8,604 bases of DNA, from contig CALZMY010000306.1 in the NCBI GenBank assembly GCA_945788675.1, positions 1 through 8,604 on the forward strand. Reading direction: 5' to 3'. The notes beneath the pieces were generated by a model that searched no databases, was not told where the DNA came from, and was given only the letters and a program-made list of their open reading frames with translations. The position numbers and the translations under genes were made by a program. Each line of letters begins with the position of its first letter. The stretch's first letter is position 1. Positions 5,904-8,604 of the stretch are shown here, one piece after another. Source of the DNA: an uncultured Gammaproteobacteria bacterium. Lineage in GTDB: Bacteria > Pseudomonadota > Gammaproteobacteria > SZUA-140.

Positions 5904-6144
5904 GGCCAAGGGGCAATCCTTACAAGACCCTTTTTTGAATGCTTTGCGCAAGGAGCGCATTCCTGTCTCGATTTATTTAGTCAATGGAATCAAACTGCAA
6001 GGTCAGGTTGAGTCATTTGATCAGTTTGTCGTATTGCTAAAAAACTCCGTCAGCCAAATGGTTTATAAGCATGCGATCTCGACCGTCGTGCCGGCACGTA
6101 ACATCAAGGCATCATTGTCAGAAGAATTGCCTGCGGATGATTGA
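5902..6144 (+). CDS. hfq: RNA chaperone Hfq
   Basis: Hfq is a ring-shaped homohexamer of the Sm fold that pairs small RNAs with mRNAs and binds poly-A-like tracts. The 80-residue protein has both Sm motifs. Known RNA-contact residues are in register with E. coli: Q8 and D9, F42, Y55-K56-H57 in the YKH motif (proximal face), R16 and R19 on the rim, and Y25, N28, G29 and K31 on the distal side. ATG 5902 follows a strong Shine-Dalgarno; the frame opens earlier at 5881 but without support. The unstructured C-terminal tail of the E. coli protein (102 residues) is largely missing, though the end is acidic (SEELPADD). hfq sits 139 bp after miaA and 54 bp before hflX, the standard order. Confidence 0.98.
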   Translation: MAKGQSLQDPFLNALRKERIPVSIYLVNGIKLQGQVESFDQFVVLLKNSVSQMVYKHAISTVVPARNIKASLSEELPADD

Positions 6145-6198
6145 TGTTGTGAGTTTTGTGGTAGTGGTGGGATTGGGTACGCTTGTTTGATAGACACC

Positions 6199-7584
6199 AT
6201 GTTTGATCGGCCTCAGGGCGGTACCCGGGCAATATTGGTACATCTGGAACTCAGTGCGCGCGAAGCACAGGAGAGCCTGGATGAATTTTGTGATTTAGCG
6301 GCTTCGGTTGATGTCGAGGTCACCTCGATTGTCACTGGGCGACGCAAAACGCCTGACCCAAAATATTTTGTCGGCGCTGGTAAAGCACAGGAAATTCAGG
6401 AACGTGTGGTGGCCGAAAAGGTCGAGCTGGTGCTTTTTAATCATCAACTTTCCCCTACACAGGAGCGAAACCTCGAACAGCTTTTGTGCTGTCGTGTGGT
6501 TGATCGATCCGGTTTGATCCTCGATATCTTTGCATTGCGTGCAAGCTCCTTTGAGGGAAAGCTGCAGGTTGAGCTGGCGCAACTCAAACATCTTTCGACT
6601 CGACTGGTACGTGGCTGGACCCATCTGGAACGACAGAAGGGTGGTATTGGTCTGCGTGGTCCGGGTGAAACTCAGCTGGAGACCGATCGTCGTTTGATTG
6701 GTGCGCGTATCAAAAAACTCAATAAACGGCTGGATAAAGTACGAAAGCAACGTGAATTGCGTCGACAGACGCGGCGTAAGGCTGCTGTGGCGACAGTCTC
6801 TCTGGTGGGTTATACCAATGCCGGTAAGTCAACGCTCTTTAATCGCCTTACCGGTGCTGGCGTTTATGCCGCTGATCAGCTTTTTGCGACGCTGGATCCC
6901 ACTTTACGTCGTATTGAGCTGCCTGCTGCGGGGCAGGTGATTCTTGCTGATACCGTTGGATTTATTCGCCATCTGCCACATGATCTGGTGGCGGCCTTTC
7001 GTGCTACGCTAGAAGAGACGGTTGAGGCGAACCTGTTGCTGCATGTGATCGACGCCCACGATAATGAGCGTCATGCCTATATGGATCAGGTCAATCGGGT
7101 GTTGAAAGAGATTGGTGCGGGTGATATTCCCCAGATAGAAGTCTATAACAAGATTGACCAGGTAGAAGGTTCCGCGCCCCGTATCGATTATGATAAAACA
7201 GGAAGGCCTGTCCGTATCTGGCTTTCAGCGCAGTCTGGCGAGGGTGTTGAGCTGTTATTGCAATCGTTGACACAGCATTTCCTGGAAATGACACGTGATG
7301 GCGATGAATCGGGTGAATATGCGCCGTCACGAACATGCGATGGTGCGCTGGTGAGCGAAGATGGTGGCTTAATCAGGCAGGAGATTTTATTGGCGCCAGA
7401 TGCGGGGCGTCTGCGGGCACAGCTCTATGACTGGGATGTGGTGGTAGAAGAAGAGAGCTCATCAGAATCGGAAGGGTATGTATTACTGATTATGGCCACA
7501 CCAGAGTTGTTGGCTTTTCTCGAAAAACAGGATGGCTGTTCCATCGTGTCGAAAATGGATGTAAAGTTGGCGGGAAGTGCATAA
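6199..7584 (+). CDS. hflX: GTPase HflX
   Basis: HflX is a TRAFAC-class GTPase that binds the 50S subunit and splits or rescues stalled ribosomes, notably under heat stress in E. coli. The 461-residue product has the N-terminal HflX domain: VTGRRKTPDPKYFVGAGKAQEI (45-66) and the LSPTQERNLEQ segment (84-94). The glycine-rich linker GGIGLRGPGETQLETDRR (148-165) is followed by a basic coiled-coil region. The G domain has G1 GYTNAGKST (204-212), FATLDPT (229-235, switch I), G3 DTVGF (251-255), G4 NKID (317-320) and G5 SAQ (343-345). A C-terminal domain follows, with an acidic-serine stretch EEESSSESEG (417-426). MFDR at the start matches E. coli from memory, so ATG 6199 is chosen. In-frame TTG 6187 is possible. 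No Shine-Dalgarno is evident for either. Confidence 0.97.
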   Translation: MFDRPQGGTRAILVHLELSAREAQESLDEFCDLAASVDVEVTSIVTGRRKTPDPKYFVGAGKAQEIQERVVAEKVELVLFNHQLSPTQERNLEQLLCCRVVDRSGLILDIFALRASSFEGKLQVELAQLKHLSTRLVRGWTHLERQKGGIGLRGPGETQLETDRRLIGARIKKLNKRLDKVRKQRELRRQTRRKAAVATVSLVGYTNAGKSTLFNRLTGAGVYAADQLFATLDPTLRRIELPAAGQVILADTVGFIRHLPHDLVAAFRATLEETVEANLLLHVIDAHDNERHAYMDQVNRVLKEIGAGDIPQIEVYNKIDQVEGSAPRIDYDKTGRPVRIWLSAQSGEGVELLLQSLTQHFLEMTRDGDESGEYAPSRTCDGALVSEDGGLIRQEILLAPDAGRLRAQLYDWDVVVEEESSSESEGYVLLIMATPELLAFLEKQDGCSIVSKMDVKLAGSA

Positions 7585-7606
7585 GTCCTTGCGAGGATTT
7601 TATGTT

Positions 7607-7624
7607 ACCCATAGAATCTTGGGT
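7607..7624. other. Small inverted repeat in the hflX-hflK spacer
   Basis: ACCCA (7607-7611) and TGGGT (7620-7624) flank eight bases in the 88-bp spacer. The stem is only five pairs, extendable with a bulge. No T-run directly follows. It could be a minor mRNA processing or attenuation element, or chance. hflK is probably still read from the upstream transcript. Confidence 0.2.
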
Positions 7625-7672
7625 CATGCTGAATAAAAGTTTAAATAAAACCAAAGTGGATGGGACTAAATA

Positions 7673-8604
7673 ATGGCTTGGAATGAACCGGGTGGCTCCA
7701 AGGATAATGATCCGTGGGGTGGTGGCAATAAAAAAGACCAGGGACCTCCCGATCTTGATGAAGTGGTGAAGAAGTTTCAGGATCAGGTCAACAAAATATT
7801 TGGTGGCAAGGGAAGTAAAGGCAGCGATGGTGATAGCGAGGGTTCCTCTACCGGTGGCTCTGGTGGTGCTATCGGCATTGGCGTGATTCTGGGCGGCGCC
7901 CTGTTTCTGTGGGGATTGACCGGTATCTATATTGTTGATGAAGGTAAGCGCGGCGTTGAGCTCCGTTTTGGTCAATATAGTGAGACCACTCAGCCGGGAC
8001 CTCATTGGCATATTCCATCTCCAATTGACTCTGTTGAAATTGTGGATGTCTCACAGATTCGAAATGTTGAGATTGGCTATCGTTCGGGCGTGGGTGCAGA
8101 GTCATCGAAGCGCAGTGTGTTGAACGAGGCGATGATGTTGACCCAGGATGAGAACATCGTGGATGTTAACTTTGCGATTCAGTATCGCATCAAAGAAGCA
8201 CGTGATTATCTGTTTAATATGCGTTCGCCCGATGAAACGCTGCGTGAAGCGACAGAAAGTGCAGTGCGCGAGATCGTCGGTAAAAGCAAGATGGATTTCG
8301 TGCTGACCGAAGGGCGCAGCGAAATGGTGCAGAGTGCTGAAGTATTGATCCAGGATATTCTGGATCGTTACGGTTCCGGGCTACAGGTGACCAGTGTGAA
8401 CATGCAGGATGCGCAGCCACCTGAGCAGGTACAGGCCGCCTTCAGTGATGCGGTAAAGGCGCGAGAGGATGAGCAGCGACTGAAGAATGAGGCCGAGGCC
8501 TATGCCAATGATATTTTGCCAAAGGCGCGTGGTGCTGGCGCACGTATGTTAGAGGAAGCGACTGCGTATAAATCGAAGGTCGTTGCCGAGGCGGAAGGTC
8601 AGGC
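7673..8604 (+). CDS. hflK: HflK, SPFH membrane regulator of FtsH (3' end cut by window)
   Basis: HflK and HflC form a large inner-membrane SPFH-family assembly around the FtsH protease and modulate its turnover of membrane proteins. The frame is open from ATG 7673 to the window edge: 310 of an expected 400 or so residues. The N-terminus MAWNEPGGSKDNDPWGG matches the E. coli start pattern. QGPPDLDEV (23-31) follows, then a Gly/Ser-rich linker (44-65). One membrane segment lies at about 66-88. The SPFH domain begins with YIVDEGKRGVELRFG (86-100) and includes MLTQDENIVDV (155-165). AAFSDAVKAREDEQRLKNEAEAY (255-277) leads into the Ala/Glu-rich coiled coil, still running at the edge. Compared with E. 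coli as remembered there is an extra loop of roughly 15-20 residues near 132-152. A GGGA (7662-7665) 7 bases before the ATG is a modest Shine-Dalgarno. hflC is expected next. Confidence 0.96.
   Translation, partial: MAWNEPGGSKDNDPWGGGNKKDQGPPDLDEVVKKFQDQVNKIFGGKGSKGSDGDSEGSSTGGSGGAIGIGVILGGALFLWGLTGIYIVDEGKRGVELRFGQYSETTQPGPHWHIPSPIDSVEIVDVSQIRNVEIGYRSGVGAESSKRSVLNEAMMLTQDENIVDVNFAIQYRIKEARDYLFNMRSPDETLREATESAVREIVGKSKMDFVLTEGRSEMVQSAEVLIQDILDRYGSGLQVTSVNMQDAQPPEQVQAAFSDAVKAREDEQRLKNEAEAYANDILPKARGAGARMLEEATAYKSKVVAEAEGQ

Noticed and set aside
6295..6750. 151-codon open frame antisense to hflX
   Set aside because: It is wholly within the strongly conserved HflX N-terminal and linker coding region, with no independent signals. 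It is best explained as a shadow of codon bias.
7619..7647. Promoter for hflK (TTGGGT, 17 bases, TAAATA)
   Set aside because: Each hexamer matches only 3 of 6 consensus bases; too weak to call in an AT-rich spacer.
7490..8011. Long open frame on the minus strand (173 codons) over the hflX end and hflK start
   Set aside because: It lies opposite well-recognised HflX and HflK coding sequence. It has no ribosome binding site or recognisable protein features.

Overview
The window reads as a chromosomal segment of a gammaproteobacterium of roughly balanced base composition. The main evidence is the run miaA - hfq - hflX - hflK on the + strand (from about 4.8 kb to the right edge). This is the classic gammaproteobacterial order, and its proteins align closely, from memory, with the E. 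coli family members. Two predicted exported envelope proteins fit a Gram-negative cell. Nothing in the sequence fixes genus or species.

Layout. Left part (1-2769, + strand): a quinolinate synthase gene (nadA, NAD biosynthesis) with related palindromic repeat sequence on both sides; then a class I SAM-dependent methyltransferase; then, 18 bases on and in the same frame, a small lipase-type alpha/beta hydrolase. The last two are probably co-transcribed. Middle (2770-4663): two signal-peptide-bearing envelope proteins of unknown function in convergent orientation. One is a predicted outer-membrane beta-barrel (+), the other a DUF3187-like protein (-). Their stop codons abut with no base between them. 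Right part (4664-8604, + strand): a 157-bp divergent spacer carrying a candidate promoter for the DUF3187-like gene. After it come miaA (tRNA A37 isopentenylation), hfq (RNA chaperone), hflX (ribosome-associated GTPase) and hflK (SPFH protein of the HflKC-FtsH complex, cut by the window edge). hflC would be expected just beyond.

How the genes work together: miaA to hflK form the conserved translation, RNA-regulation and membrane-protease cluster, with spacers of 139, 54 and 88 bp. The visible hfq promoter candidate has an extended -10 element. The hfq start region carries an AAU-AAU-AAU run next to the Shine-Dalgarno sequence that could allow autoregulation. The left and middle genes have no evident functional link to that cluster.

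No mobile element with a transposase, CRISPR array, rRNA or tRNA gene was seen. I did not find a convincing new multi-gene system. The best leads are the two uncharacterised envelope proteins, the dyads upstream of one of them, and the palindromic repeats around nadA.
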